Below, one piece after another: positions 31,811 through 40,399 of a stretch of DNA of 50,380 bases. How positions within the stretch are numbered: position 1 is the stretch's first letter; each line of letters opens with the position of its first letter. The position numbers and the translations under genes were made by a program. Below the pieces are notes generated by a model. That model was not told the DNA's origin. It ran no database searches and saw only the letters and a list, made by a program, of their open reading frames with translations. The stretch spans positions 1 to 50,380 of the forward strand of contig JAIOHL010000273.1 of NCBI GenBank assembly GCA_019913005.1, read 5' to 3'. Source of the stretch: Anaerolineae bacterium. GTDB lineage: Bacteria > Chloroflexota > Anaerolineae > Aggregatilineales > J027.

Positions 31811-32593
31811 ATGCTTGCCCCCCGCCAGAAGAATAATTTATGGGTGATGCCGACACTAGTCTTGATTGGCCTGATGTTAGCGAGTCTGGGATGTTTGTCC
31901 CTGCAACGCAAAGGGGAGGGTGAGGAAAAACCTACCGCTGCCGCTGAATCGGCCCAACAAACGTTGAACGCGGTGGCGAATGACCCCTCTAGTAATACGC
32001 CGCCGACGATCCAAGTTATCCAGCCACTCAATGGTCAGCAGGTGACGGTGGGGCAAGCGGTAGATGTTATTGTTCATTCCGAACACCCCGTCACGGTGAG
32101 CCGCATTCAAATGTCGGTGAATGGCCGGATTAGCAGCAGTAAATCGCTCCCCGCCAATTCAACCGTCGCCGATGTGGTGTTGGGGTGGCTGCCAGACCGC
32201 ACCGGCACCTATACCCTAGAAGTGGTCGCCTACTATCGTAATGTCGCCAGCCCAATTGCCACCGTCAGCCTAGAGGTGTTGGAAGAGGGCGCGATTGCCA
32301 ATAATCCCGCCAGTGGTCAGGCCGAACAACCTACTCCGCAGGTGGGCACATGCAATGCCCGTGTGATGATTGGGAATCTGAATGTTCGCAGTGGCCCCGG
32401 CGAAAATTTTGACAAATTGGGAAGTTTCAACTTAAATGAACCGCTGAGTGCCAGTGGCCGCAATGTGGACAGCCAAAATCGAACTTGGCTCAAAATACAG
32501 CGTGCCAATGGTCAAGAGGGTTGGGTGGTCAGCAATCCGCAGTGGTTAGAAACGCAAGGCGATTGTAACAGTCTGCCCATAGTTCCGACTTAA
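31811..32593 (+). CDS. Probable lipoprotein with Ig-like and SH3b domains
   Basis: Protein of 260 residues. A hydrophobic segment (VMPTLVLIGLMLASLGC) ends in Cys28; the preceding SLG is an imperfect lipobox, so lipidation is likely but not certain. An Ala/Glu-rich linker is followed by an Ig-like domain (about 65-155: PPTIQVIQPLNGQQVTVGQ, TGTYTLEVVAY) and a C-terminal SH3b domain (GNLNVRSGPGENFDKLGSF, WLKIQRANGQEGWVV). SH3b domains of this NVRSGPG type usually bind cell-wall peptides. AGGAG precedes the ATG. It is 53 bp upstream of another secreted protein gene. Confidence 0.85.
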   Translation: MLAPRQKNNLWVMPTLVLIGLMLASLGCLSLQRKGEGEEKPTAAAESAQQTLNAVANDPSSNTPPTIQVIQPLNGQQVTVGQAVDVIVHSEHPVTVSRIQMSVNGRISSSKSLPANSTVADVVLGWLPDRTGTYTLEVVAYYRNVASPIATVSLEVLEEGAIANNPASGQAEQPTPQVGTCNARVMIGNLNVRSGPGENFDKLGSFNLNEPLSASGRNVDSQNRTWLKIQRANGQEGWVVSNPQWLETQGDCNSLPIVPT

Positions 32594-32646
32594 GTTCTGG
32601 AGAAGGTATTCATATTCAGTCGCTCTATTGGAGGAGCAAATCCATC

Positions 32647-33417
32647 ATGCGTAAGTTGTCTTTACTGTTGATGATAGTGGTTGTAGCGGTAAGTGGAATT
32701 GCAGTTATGCGGACACCAGTGGCTCATGCACAGGGTGGGGCACTGCCGTTAAATGAGTGGGTTGAGGGTACGTTGACCGCCGATTCATATGAACAACCCT
32801 ATACGGTTACTTTGACCGCAGGTGATATTGTTCTGATTGAAATGTATCCGGCGTTGGGCACATTTGATGCTGACCCGGCTCTCAAATTGAGTGATAGCTC
32901 AGGAGCACTGCTGGTTGAAGATGATGATACTGTTGGGTTGGGGGCGGTCATTGTTTTTGAAGCACCTGCCGATGGAGATTATACGGTATTGGCAACTCGC
33001 GCTTTGGGGGCAGATGGCTCAAGTGTGGGCGACTATATCCTCCGCGCCAGTCAAATCACCCCGATGACTGTTGGCTCGACGACCCAGATGACCATCTATT
33101 CCGACGATACCCTGAATTATCCCAGTGTATCTGTTTTGAAGCCCGATACGGATGTCACATGGGCCATCACCCTGACACAAGTCCCCGGCCCGGATTTGTA
33201 TGCCAATTTCATTTTGCAGGGCGGGGAGGACGAATTTGGTTTCCAAACCACCTTATTTGACCTTGATAGCACCGCTGGTCTGACCAGTGCCACGCTGAAT
33301 GTCAACCTCACGGGTGGACAAATTTATCTCTTGTTGGTGCAAAAGGCTTTCTTCTCCTTCGGTTTAGAGACGACAGAAGTCCCCGTAACCGTCACGATTG
33401 GCGAAGCGGCCCAATAG
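32647..33417 (+). CDS. Secreted protein with PPC-like beta-sandwich domains
   Basis: Protein of 256 residues. A signal peptide (about 1-28, ending VAHAQG) is followed by two beta-rich halves. The first resembles the bacterial pre-peptidase C-terminal domain: YTVTLTAGDIVLIEM, DPALKLSDSSGALLVEDDD, ADGDYTVLAT. The second half (about 140-250) repeats the theme less clearly. There is no catalytic domain, so it is probably a binding or structural exoprotein. GGAGGAG lies 11 nt upstream of the ATG. It ends at a strong terminator, and with the preceding Ig/SH3b gene forms an envelope-protein pair. Confidence 0.8.
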   Translation: MRKLSLLLMIVVVAVSGIAVMRTPVAHAQGGALPLNEWVEGTLTADSYEQPYTVTLTAGDIVLIEMYPALGTFDADPALKLSDSSGALLVEDDDTVGLGAVIVFEAPADGDYTVLATRALGADGSSVGDYILRASQITPMTVGSTTQMTIYSDDTLNYPSVSVLKPDTDVTWAITLTQVPGPDLYANFILQGGEDEFGFQTTLFDLDSTAGLTSATLNVNLTGGQIYLLLVQKAFFSFGLETTEVPVTVTIGEAAQ

Positions 33418-33436
33418 CCTAAACTTGACTATAATC

Positions 33437-33473
33437 AACGCGGGTTGGTGATGATCACCTTCCCGCGTTTTTT
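33437..33473 (+). terminator. Rho-independent terminator after the PPC-like gene
   Basis: AACGCGGG (33437-33444) pairs with CCCGCGTT (33462-33469), with GGTGAT and ATCACC pairing inside, then TTTTTTG. A textbook intrinsic terminator. Confidence 0.85.
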
Positions 33474-33499
33474 GTTTATGGATTCACCGAGGAAACCTC

Positions 33500-34165
33500 A
33501 TGCCCATCAAAATTCATCTGCTGCCCCTCGGCGCACTGCAAACCAACTGCTATATCGTGGCGGATACCGATACGCACGAGGCGGTGATCATTGACCCCTC
33601 CGACGAAGCGTCCAAAATTCTAGAGGTCGTTCAGCGCGAGGGCTATCAGGTGCGCGAGATTTTGGCGACCCATGCCCATTTTGACCACGTATTGGCCTCC
33701 AAACCTATCAAAGATGCGACCCAAGCGCCGTTTCGCCTCCATGCCGCCGACGTACCCCAATTGCGACACGCTCAACAGATCGCTGCGATGTATGGCATTA
33801 CCGCCCCCGAACCCGCCACCCATGATGGGACAGTGGATGAAGGCACGGTCATTGAAGTGGGGTCAATCAACTTGGAGACCTATTTCACGCCGGGGCATTC
33901 CCCGGGGCATGTCAGCTATGTGCTGCGTTCGGAACAGATCGTTTTCAGTGGGGATTGCTTATTTGCGGGCGGCATTGGGCGTACCGATTTACCCGGTGGT
34001 GATTATCCGACCCTAATGCACAGCATTTTTGATAAATTGGTCGTGTTGGGTGATGAATATACCGTTTGTTCAGGACACGGCCCGACCACGACGATTGGTG
34101 AGGAACGCCAGAATAATCCATTTTTGCTACAATGGTTGAATAGTAGTTGGCGGGACGAGTCCTGA
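33500..34165 (+). CDS. Metallo-beta-lactamase-fold hydrolase, glyoxalase II-like
   Basis: Protein of 221 residues. The di-metal motif ATHAHFDHV (HxHxDH) is present, followed by TPGHSPGHVSYVL, SGDCLFAGGIGRTDLPGGD and SGHGPTTTIGEERQNNPF, the standard ligand order of the hydroxyacylglutathione hydrolase group. Its length matches YcbL/type II glyoxalases lacking the C-terminal glutathione domain, so it probably hydrolyses a thioester or similar small metabolite. GAGGAAA lies 5 nt before the ATG. It is 24 bp upstream of the ferredoxin-cyclase gene and probably co-transcribed with it. Confidence 0.88.
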   Translation: MPIKIHLLPLGALQTNCYIVADTDTHEAVIIDPSDEASKILEVVQREGYQVREILATHAHFDHVLASKPIKDATQAPFRLHAADVPQLRHAQQIAAMYGITAPEPATHDGTVDEGTVIEVGSINLETYFTPGHSPGHVSYVLRSEQIVFSGDCLFAGGIGRTDLPGGDYPTLMHSIFDKLVVLGDEYTVCSGHGPTTTIGEERQNNPFLLQWLNSSWRDES

Positions 34166-34189
34166 TCTCCAATTTGAAGGTATAAGACC

Positions 34190-35098
34190 ATGCCCCATAT
34201 CTATTATTTTCCGGATCGCCGCGAAGTTGAGGTTGAAAATCGTACTCGGATTCTGAATGCCTCGCAGATGCACAACATCCCGCATATTCATGTCTGTGGT
34301 GGTAATGCCCGCTGCTCGACTTGTCGTGTGATGGTGGTGGAGGGCTTAGAAAACTGCCTGCCGCGAAATGACCGTGAAATTGCCCTTGCCGAACGCCTAT
34401 GTTTTGGCACGGATATTCGTCTGGCCTGTCAAACCGGGGTGACCGGGGATGTGGTCGTGCGGCGTTTGGTACTCGATCAAGAAGACATCGAAGTGGATGA
34501 ACAGCCTAAAGAGGGTTTGAATTATGGGCAGGTGGGGGATGAGCGCAAAATCGCTATCCTGTTTGCCGATATTCGCAATTTCACCACTTTTGCCGAAACC
34601 CTGCTGCCCTATGATGTCATCCACATCCTGAACCGCTATTTCCACACGATGGATCACATCATCGAGCGCAACGACGGCTATGTGGATAATCACATGGGCG
34701 ATGGTATCATGGCACTGTTTGGTACTGAAAATTCCCATCGTGCTGCCCTGAAAGCCGTCAAAGCAGGCTTGGAAATGTTGGAGGCAGTTAATCAACTACG
34801 GCCCTATATCGAAACCCTCTATACATGGGATTTTCAAATCGGGGTGGGTATTCATTTTGGGGAAGCCATTGTGGGCGCGTTGGGGTCAATCAACAAAAAA
34901 TACACCGCGATTGGCGATGCGGTCAATTTTGCCGCACGGGTCGAATCGGCGAACAAAGAGTCTGCCACGCACCTGCTGATTTCTGAAGACACCTATGCCG
35001 AAGTGCAAAATTTTGTCATCTGCAATAGCCGTTTTGAGCTTGTCCTCAAAGGCAAACAGGGCGTCCACACCCTATATGAAGTGATTGGATTGAAATAA
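34190..35098 (+). CDS. [2Fe-2S] ferredoxin domain fused to class III nucleotide cyclase
   Basis: Protein of 302 residues. Residues 1-95 are a ferredoxin with cluster ligands C36, C42, C45 and C80 (C-x5-C-x2-C-x34-C, the adrenodoxin-type spacing). From about residue 115 a class III cyclase follows with metal aspartates in LFADIRNFT and NHMGDGIMALFG and the transition-state pair in AVNFAARVE. The two residues that normally select adenine are changed: the usual Lys of DKxxGD is Asn (VDNHMGD) and the Asp before YTAIGD is Lys (NKKYTAIGD). The nucleotide product is therefore uncertain. The fusion implies redox or iron-sulfur control of second-messenger synthesis. Confidence 0.88.
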   Translation: MPHIYYFPDRREVEVENRTRILNASQMHNIPHIHVCGGNARCSTCRVMVVEGLENCLPRNDREIALAERLCFGTDIRLACQTGVTGDVVVRRLVLDQEDIEVDEQPKEGLNYGQVGDERKIAILFADIRNFTTFAETLLPYDVIHILNRYFHTMDHIIERNDGYVDNHMGDGIMALFGTENSHRAALKAVKAGLEMLEAVNQLRPYIETLYTWDFQIGVGIHFGEAIVGALGSINKKYTAIGDAVNFAARVESANKESATHLLISEDTYAEVQNFVICNSRFELVLKGKQGVHTLYEVIGLK

Positions 35099-35124
35099 GG
35101 GCGGATATACCATCCCCTATCGTG

Positions 35125-37338
35125 TTATTTCACGGCAAATTTCAACCCATCGCGCTTGGCATCAATGATAATGGTGGCGTTGGGAGCGAGGGCATCACCG
35201 AGCAGGAAATCCGCCAGTGTCTCCCGTACATACCGTTGAATAATGCGCTTTAGCGGACGCGCCCCCAATTCGGGATTATCGTTCTGATTGAGCATCCACG
35301 CCACCGCTTTATCCGTAAATTGCAGTTTTAGACCGCGTTCACGGGCAATCTGTATCTCCCGCGCTAGCAGCAGTTCCATAATCTCGCGCAGGTGTTCATC
35401 ATCCAGTGCGTGGAAAATGATAATGTCGTCAAGGCGGTTCAAAAATTCGGGCCGGAAGTGATCGCGCACATCATCCATGACCAACTCACGCACCGGTTCG
35501 TCAATCACCGACGTCTGCAAATTTCGGGCACCGAGGTTGCTGGTGAGGATGACGACACTCTCGCTGAAGTTCGCTGTTTTGCCCTGTGCGTCGGTTAGGC
35601 GACCTTCTTCCAAGACCTGTAGCAAAATATCCAGAATACGGGTGTGGGCTTTTTCGACCTCATCAAACAACACCACAATATACGGCTGTTCACGCACCCT
35701 ATCTGTCAATTGACCGCCGCCTTCATAGCCAACATAGCCGGGGGGCGCACCGACCAATCGGCTGACCGTGTTTTCTTCCATATATTCAGACATATCAATT
35801 TGCAGCATAGCGTCTTCGCTGCCAAATAGGAATTCCGCCAATGCCCGTGCCAATTCGGTTTTGCCGACCCCACTTGGCCCTAAAAACAGAAATGACCCAA
35901 TGGGGCGTTTGGGGTCACGCAGACCCACCCGTGCTGTTTTCACTGCCCGACTGACCGCCAGCACCGCATCATTTTGGCCCACAATGCGTTCATGCAGGTG
36001 TTCCACCATACGGGCATATTTGGTGCGCTCATCGGCGTCCAATTTGCTGACTGGGATACCCGTCATTTGCGCGGCGGCGAGGGTGACATCTTCGGCGTCC
36101 AACACATTGTCCTGTAATTGGGGTCGAAACGCCAAATGCTGCTGACTATTCATGCTAACCAGCGCGGCAGCCCGATGCAGCAAATGTTCGGCGCTGCGGG
36201 GCAGGGGCATATTGCCGATATAGCGCTTGGCTAAATCCACTGCTGTGTTCAAGGCGCTTTCGTCTACATCAATCAGATAATCGCCTGCCAAATGGGGGCG
36301 CATGACCTCCAATATTTCCAATGTTTCTTCGCGGGTCGGCTCTGGCACACGCAAGACTTGGGCATGTTCCCCAATCGCGCTGACTTTGTTGACGCGGCCT
36401 TCCCATTCGGCCTGAGTGGTGGTGCAAATGATGATAGGGTCATAGCCCAAAAAGGCTTTTTGCAGATTTTGACCTGCTTTGGGGAATTCAGCTTTGGCAG
36501 GGCCACCAAAAAACCGATGGATATGCGGTACAAACAAAATCCCGCCTTGTGCCCGCATAATGCCGCTTTGCATAGCCTCCACCGAATTATCGAGATAGGC
36601 TTTCTCATCAATCTGGACGAATTTTTCCAGTCCCACGGGCCCTTTGCCCTCGGTAATCAACAGCGCCAATGAATAGGCCAATGTGCGTTTACCCACACCA
36701 TCTGGCCCGACCAATACGATATGTTTGTGAACGGATTGTGACAGAATGTTAATCATGTCGCGCAGCAGGTCTTCGCGGAAATGCACGGCGCGTAAATTGC
36801 CAACTCTGGCCTCCGCCACAACGTCTATAGATGTGCCGGATGCTTCGCGGCGGCGTTTGCTGGCGGGCTGCCCTCCCAATAAATCCAAGACAGTCCCTTC
36901 GGTGATGCCATTTTGCTGCAACAGTGCCCCCGTCCCCAAGCGCCGATCCGTCAGGCTGGCAAGCAAGTGGTCGCTGTCAATATATACCTCACCGATGGAC
37001 TGCGCGATGCTGAGGGCCTCATCGAGGGCGACCAGCATTTGTTTGCTGAGGGGGAATTTTTGCCCGGTAGTCATCAAAAAATCGAGGTCGCCATTGGCAT
37101 CGTTGCGCGATTCCATTGCGTTGCGGGTTTGGCGCTCCAATTTTTCAAGATCAGTCCCGCGTTTTTCGATGAATACGTCCATTAACCGACGAGCAGCAAT
37201 TTCGGGATGTTGAATCATCACAAACAGCACCAGTTCGGGATAGATATTGCGTTTCATATAGCGGCGGGCCAATTCCACCGCCTCATTTATGATAACCGTC
37301 AAATCGGCAGAAATCAGATTTGGATTGAGTGACCCCAT
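35125..37338 (-). CDS. Clp/Hsp100-family AAA+ protein with degenerate first ATPase domain
   Basis: Protein of 737 residues from ATG 37338; longer frames have no better ribosome site, so the start is uncertain. Order: an N-terminal helical Clp-N-like region (to about 165), AAA domain 1, no M-domain coiled coil, AAA domain 2, and the C-terminal D2-small domain. Domain 2 is intact: GPSGVGKTELA, VVLFDEVEKAH, LTSNLGA, FRPEFLNRLD, and the pore loop GAPPGYVGYEGG. Domain 1 is not: Walker A is GPDGVGKRT, Walker B reads ILFVPHIH instead of LFIDExH, and the arginine-finger site is GEHA instead of ERRF. There is no VGF/LGF-type ClpP-binding loop. It is probably a disaggregase-like unfoldase rather than a protease partner. 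Confidence 0.85.
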   Translation of the reverse strand: MGSLNPNLISADLTVIINEAVELARRYMKRNIYPELVLFVMIQHPEIAARRLMDVFIEKRGTDLEKLERQTRNAMESRNDANGDLDFLMTTGQKFPLSKQMLVALDEALSIAQSIGEVYIDSDHLLASLTDRRLGTGALLQQNGITEGTVLDLLGGQPASKRRREASGTSIDVVAEARVGNLRAVHFREDLLRDMINILSQSVHKHIVLVGPDGVGKRTLAYSLALLITEGKGPVGLEKFVQIDEKAYLDNSVEAMQSGIMRAQGGILFVPHIHRFFGGPAKAEFPKAGQNLQKAFLGYDPIIICTTTQAEWEGRVNKVSAIGEHAQVLRVPEPTREETLEILEVMRPHLAGDYLIDVDESALNTAVDLAKRYIGNMPLPRSAEHLLHRAAALVSMNSQQHLAFRPQLQDNVLDAEDVTLAAAQMTGIPVSKLDADERTKYARMVEHLHERIVGQNDAVLAVSRAVKTARVGLRDPKRPIGSFLFLGPSGVGKTELARALAEFLFGSEDAMLQIDMSEYMEENTVSRLVGAPPGYVGYEGGGQLTDRVREQPYIVVLFDEVEKAHTRILDILLQVLEEGRLTDAQGKTANFSESVVILTSNLGARNLQTSVIDEPVRELVMDDVRDHFRPEFLNRLDDIIIFHALDDEHLREIMELLLAREIQIARERGLKLQFTDKAVAWMLNQNDNPELGARPLKRIIQRYVRETLADFLLGDALAPNATIIIDAKRDGLKFAVK

Positions 37339-37512
37339 GCGGCATCCCATCATATACACGTGAATCGGAGTACACTGGTAATGATAATGGGCCTGAGGGG
37401 AAACTGCTACATGGAAAAATCTCGTGAGGGATTTCAAAAAAAGGAATTGATAGAACAAATATTCTACTGTATACTATCTACACCGATGCTCAATTGGAAA
37501 GGATAGTCCTCC

Positions 37513-38088
37513 ATGACCTCCGCGATTGCCGAAATCCCCGGCCTAACCTATAGCCCCGATTATATGAATCCCGACGAACAAGTTCGATTATTAGCTCATA
37601 TTGATCAGCAAACGTGGCTGACCGATCTCAAACGCCGTGTGCAGCATTACGGCTATCGTTATGATTACAAAACGCGCAAAGTGGAAGAGAATTCTTATCT
37701 AGGGCCGCTGCCGGAATGGTTAAACCCTCTAGCCAAGCGCCTCCATTCAGAAGGCTATATCGCCGATGTGCCTGACCAAGCCATCATCAACGAATACGAG
37801 GCGGGGCAGGGCATTGCGCGGCACGTAGACTGCATCCCCTGTTTTACCGACACCATTATTTCAATCAGCTTAGGGTCGGCCTGCGTGATGGTCTACACCG
37901 AAATTGCCACCCAGCGCGAAATCCCGATTTTGTTGACGCCGGGAACGCTAATCGTGATGCAAGGCGAATCGCGCTACGAATGGATGCACGGGATTCCGGC
38001 ACGAAAAAGTGATGTATTGCATGGGCAAGTCATTAAACGGGGTCGGCGGGTATCCGTGACATTCCGTAAGGTCATTCTTCAGGGCTAG
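37513..38088 (+). CDS. AlkB-like 2-oxoglutarate/Fe(II) dioxygenase
   Basis: Protein of 191 residues. The iron ligands are H104 and D106 (GIARHVD) and H159 (YEWMHGIPAR); the 2-oxoglutarate-binding arginines lie in GRRVSVTFRK near the C-terminus. INEYEAGQGIARHVD is the usual AlkB active-site strand. The N-terminal lid is short, closer to ALKBH8-type and bacterial AlkB2-like proteins than to E. coli AlkB, so a nucleic acid is the probable substrate but tRNA or DNA cannot be chosen between. GGAAAGGAT precedes the ATG. The gene overlaps the convergent GNAT gene by 17 bp. Confidence 0.88.
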   Translation: MTSAIAEIPGLTYSPDYMNPDEQVRLLAHIDQQTWLTDLKRRVQHYGYRYDYKTRKVEENSYLGPLPEWLNPLAKRLHSEGYIADVPDQAIINEYEAGQGIARHVDCIPCFTDTIISISLGSACVMVYTEIATQREIPILLTPGTLIVMQGESRYEWMHGIPARKSDVLHGQVIKRGRRVSVTFRKVILQG

Positions 38089-38956
38089 GCCGTTTGCGAT
38101 AGGCCGTCAGCGTCCACAAATGCTCATACCCAATCTTGAGATATAGCTCGATGGCGGCGCGGTTAGTGCTGCTGACGGTTAGATTGACCTGCGGAACATT
38201 TTCATATGACAATAACCAACGGGTGGCGGCTACTACCAAGCGCCTACCGATGCCTTGCCGTCGGGCGTGTTCTGCCACTCCAACAAAATCAAGATAGCCC
38301 TCCCCGCCCGTATCAATTTTGGCGTAGACATAACCAAGCAGAATGTTATTTTGGGTCACAATGAAGACCCAATTTTGCTCCACCAGTTTTTCAAGGATTT
38401 GCTGTCCGGTGTAATAAGTTTGTGGGAAGGTCTTTTCATGCAGGGCGATGAAGGCCGCGTGATAGCGGGGTTCTATCAAATCGGCATCTAAAGGGGGTAG
38501 GGTCGGCAATTGGTCGCGCCTAAAGCGGAAAACAGCCTGATGTCCCATCATTTTCCGAAAATGATGACGGTGGGCAAATGCCCCTAATTTGACATTGACC
38601 ACATCGCCAAAAAGTTCTTCTTCTAAGCCCACTGGCAGCACGCCCAAGGTTTGTGTGCCTGTATAAAGGCGATCTGCTATGATATGCCACGCCACATGGT
38701 CAATACACGGCCCATGCAGCCACGCCCGTCCGATTTCTGTGTCCCACTCCACTGCCAAACAGCCTACCAACTGCTCCCGGTGTAGGGCAACCACAATTGA
38801 GTTTTCCCATCCATGTGTAAATTCCAGCAAATATTGGCGGATGTCGTCAGCTTCCATTCCAAGATAGCCGATATGGTGCTCTTCATCAGCTTGCAGGTGG
38901 GTAATTAAATCAACCACCGTCTCTAACTCATTCAACGCAATTTTGCGGATGTGCAT
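38072..38956 (-). CDS. Protein with two tandem GNAT acetyltransferase domains
   Basis: Protein of 294 residues. The C-terminal GNAT domain (about 150-290) is complete: FVGVAEHARRQGIGRRLV carries the acetyl-CoA pyrophosphate-binding R/Q-xx-G-x-G loop, followed by VNLTVSSTNRAAIELYLKIGY. The N-terminal half has a GNAT-like outline (VALHREQLVGCLAVEW) but no clear loop. This double arrangement resembles mycothiol synthase and other tandem GNAT enzymes; the substrate is unknown. Its 3' end overlaps the AlkB gene tail to tail by 17 bp, and it starts 2 bp after the end of the upstream hydrolase gene, so it is probably co-transcribed with that gene. Confidence 0.85.
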   Translation of the reverse strand: MHIRKIALNELETVVDLITHLQADEEHHIGYLGMEADDIRQYLLEFTHGWENSIVVALHREQLVGCLAVEWDTEIGRAWLHGPCIDHVAWHIIADRLYTGTQTLGVLPVGLEEELFGDVVNVKLGAFAHRHHFRKMMGHQAVFRFRRDQLPTLPPLDADLIEPRYHAAFIALHEKTFPQTYYTGQQILEKLVEQNWVFIVTQNNILLGYVYAKIDTGGEGYLDFVGVAEHARRQGIGRRLVVAATRWLLSYENVPQVNLTVSSTNRAAIELYLKIGYEHLWTLTAYRKRPSPEE

Positions 38957-38958
38957 GG

Positions 38959-40308
38959 TTATTCGATTGGGGATAAACCCTCAACTATCGGATAGGTCGC
39001 CAAGATTTTGCCATCTCCGTCCAATTCCAGCCAATTGGTATGTCCCCATTCGGCGGGGTTGCCATCAAATGCAAAAGCCGTCACGCCAATCACACGCGGG
39101 TCATCTTGCCATGCCGTCCACCCCGTTTCGGGATATTCGGGATAGCGCCCATTGTTGCCATTGAGTGCCAGATCGAAATAGAGGGCCACAGTAGCAGCAT
39201 CGGGCAAATTTGGGCCAGTATCGCTGGCGTTGGGGTCGCTAGTTTCGGAGTGACGCCAACCTGTTTCGGTAATCATCACAGGCAGCGGCGGCACACCATA
39301 GGTACTCAATTTCCATAATTCCCACTCGTAGCCATTCACCCCGCGATTAAAAATGCCGTCGGGTGGGTCTTGATGATCGGGGTTGATGGGTTCTGTTACC
39401 CAATCTGCTTTGATGACATCAATCTGGAAAGTTTGCTCCCATGGGGGCTGTGAAAATGGGCCGAGGGGGTAGCTGTGGCTGGCCCAAACATCAATCCGCA
39501 AGAATACATCGGGATAGGCCGCTACCATCTGATCGAGAAATGTCTCTTCGTCCATGAGTTCCTGATAGGCGACAGGTGGGTAGCGTTGAGTGGTTGGCGC
39601 GTAGGGGTCAAATCCGGCGTTCATGACCACCGCATGTTCATCGCGTGCGTGCAGGGCGTCGGCGACATCAATCAAAAATCGCGCATAACCAGCCGGGTCG
39701 GGCAGACCACCGCCCCATTCCGCGCCGTGATTGGGTTCGTTGCCCACAATGACAAAATGTTGGTTGGTGGGCCATTCCAATTTCGTCACGAAATCGGCAT
39801 AACGGTTCGCTGTGCTGCGATAGGTACCATCTCCATCGCGGCGTGGAGCAGCCCATCCTAGAAACTGAGTTCGCTCGGAGGAGGTAAAATTTCCCCGCGT
39901 GGCAAGGCGCAAAATCGGCGTAAGGTGTAGTTCCGCGCAGATGTCCATGAATTTTTGCCAGCGCCCCACATTCAAATCATCTAACCGCACCAGTTGTGTG
40001 ACATAGCCCCATTCGCCAACTACCTGACGCGCCGCTTCGAGATGTTCCCGCCATATACTTTCGGGCCATTGATTGCGCCCATCATCCAATAACAAATGTA
40101 CCCCCATTTTGTTTGGGCTAGTTGGTGAAAAAGGCGGGCGCGGGGTCGCCGGACTGACCTCTAATGAAACTTCGGAAGTAGGGGTAGGTGGGAGGGCACA
40201 GCAAACGGGATCATATACGACGAATGTGTAAAAGGTACCAATTCCCAAAATTATGAAAATGAGGACGAAAAAAATGATGATTGTTTTTCGGGACAGACGA
40301 CGTAGCAT
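38959..40308 (-). CDS. Membrane-anchored clan GH-A-like TIM-barrel protein
   Basis: Protein of 449 residues. One N-terminal membrane helix (RKTIIIFFVLIFIILGIGTF), a Pro/Thr/Ser-rich linker (about 38-65), then a beta/alpha barrel. VGNEPNHG at the end of strand 4 and ITETGW at the end of strand 7 supply the acid/base and nucleophile glutamates of a retaining clan GH-A hydrolase. I cannot assign a GH family or substrate. ATG 40308 lies 8 nt after TGAGGAAC; ATG 40323 is the alternative. The Cys-Cys pair after the helix (DPVCCALPP) is notable. Confidence 0.8.
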   Translation of the reverse strand: MLRRLSRKTIIIFFVLIFIILGIGTFYTFVVYDPVCCALPPTPTSEVSLEVSPATPRPPFSPTSPNKMGVHLLLDDGRNQWPESIWREHLEAARQVVGEWGYVTQLVRLDDLNVGRWQKFMDICAELHLTPILRLATRGNFTSSERTQFLGWAAPRRDGDGTYRSTANRYADFVTKLEWPTNQHFVIVGNEPNHGAEWGGGLPDPAGYARFLIDVADALHARDEHAVVMNAGFDPYAPTTQRYPPVAYQELMDEETFLDQMVAAYPDVFLRIDVWASHSYPLGPFSQPPWEQTFQIDVIKADWVTEPINPDHQDPPDGIFNRGVNGYEWELWKLSTYGVPPLPVMITETGWRHSETSDPNASDTGPNLPDAATVALYFDLALNGNNGRYPEYPETGWTAWQDDPRVIGVTAFAFDGNPAEWGHTNWLELDGDGKILATYPIVEGLSPIE

Positions 40309-40337
40309 AGCGAAGTTCCTCATATCAAACGATGGAA

Positions 40338-40367
40338 AGAATCAGATGGCGTTGACCATCTAATTCT
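40338..40367 (-). terminator. Hairpin after the first FtsX-type permease gene
   Basis: AGAATCAGATGG (40338-40349) pairs with CCATCTAATTCT (40356-40367) with one mismatch and a 6-nt loop. On the minus strand it is followed only by TTTCC, so it is a weak terminator or an mRNA 3' end structure between the permease and barrel-protein genes. Confidence 0.45.
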
Positions 40368-40399
40368 CTCAAAGGACGGCAGGACGCCGCGAAATGTTC

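Noticed and set aside
35125-37338. ClpC as partner of ClpP
   Set aside because: The second AAA domain has no VGF/LGF-type loop between sensor 1 and the FRPEF motif.
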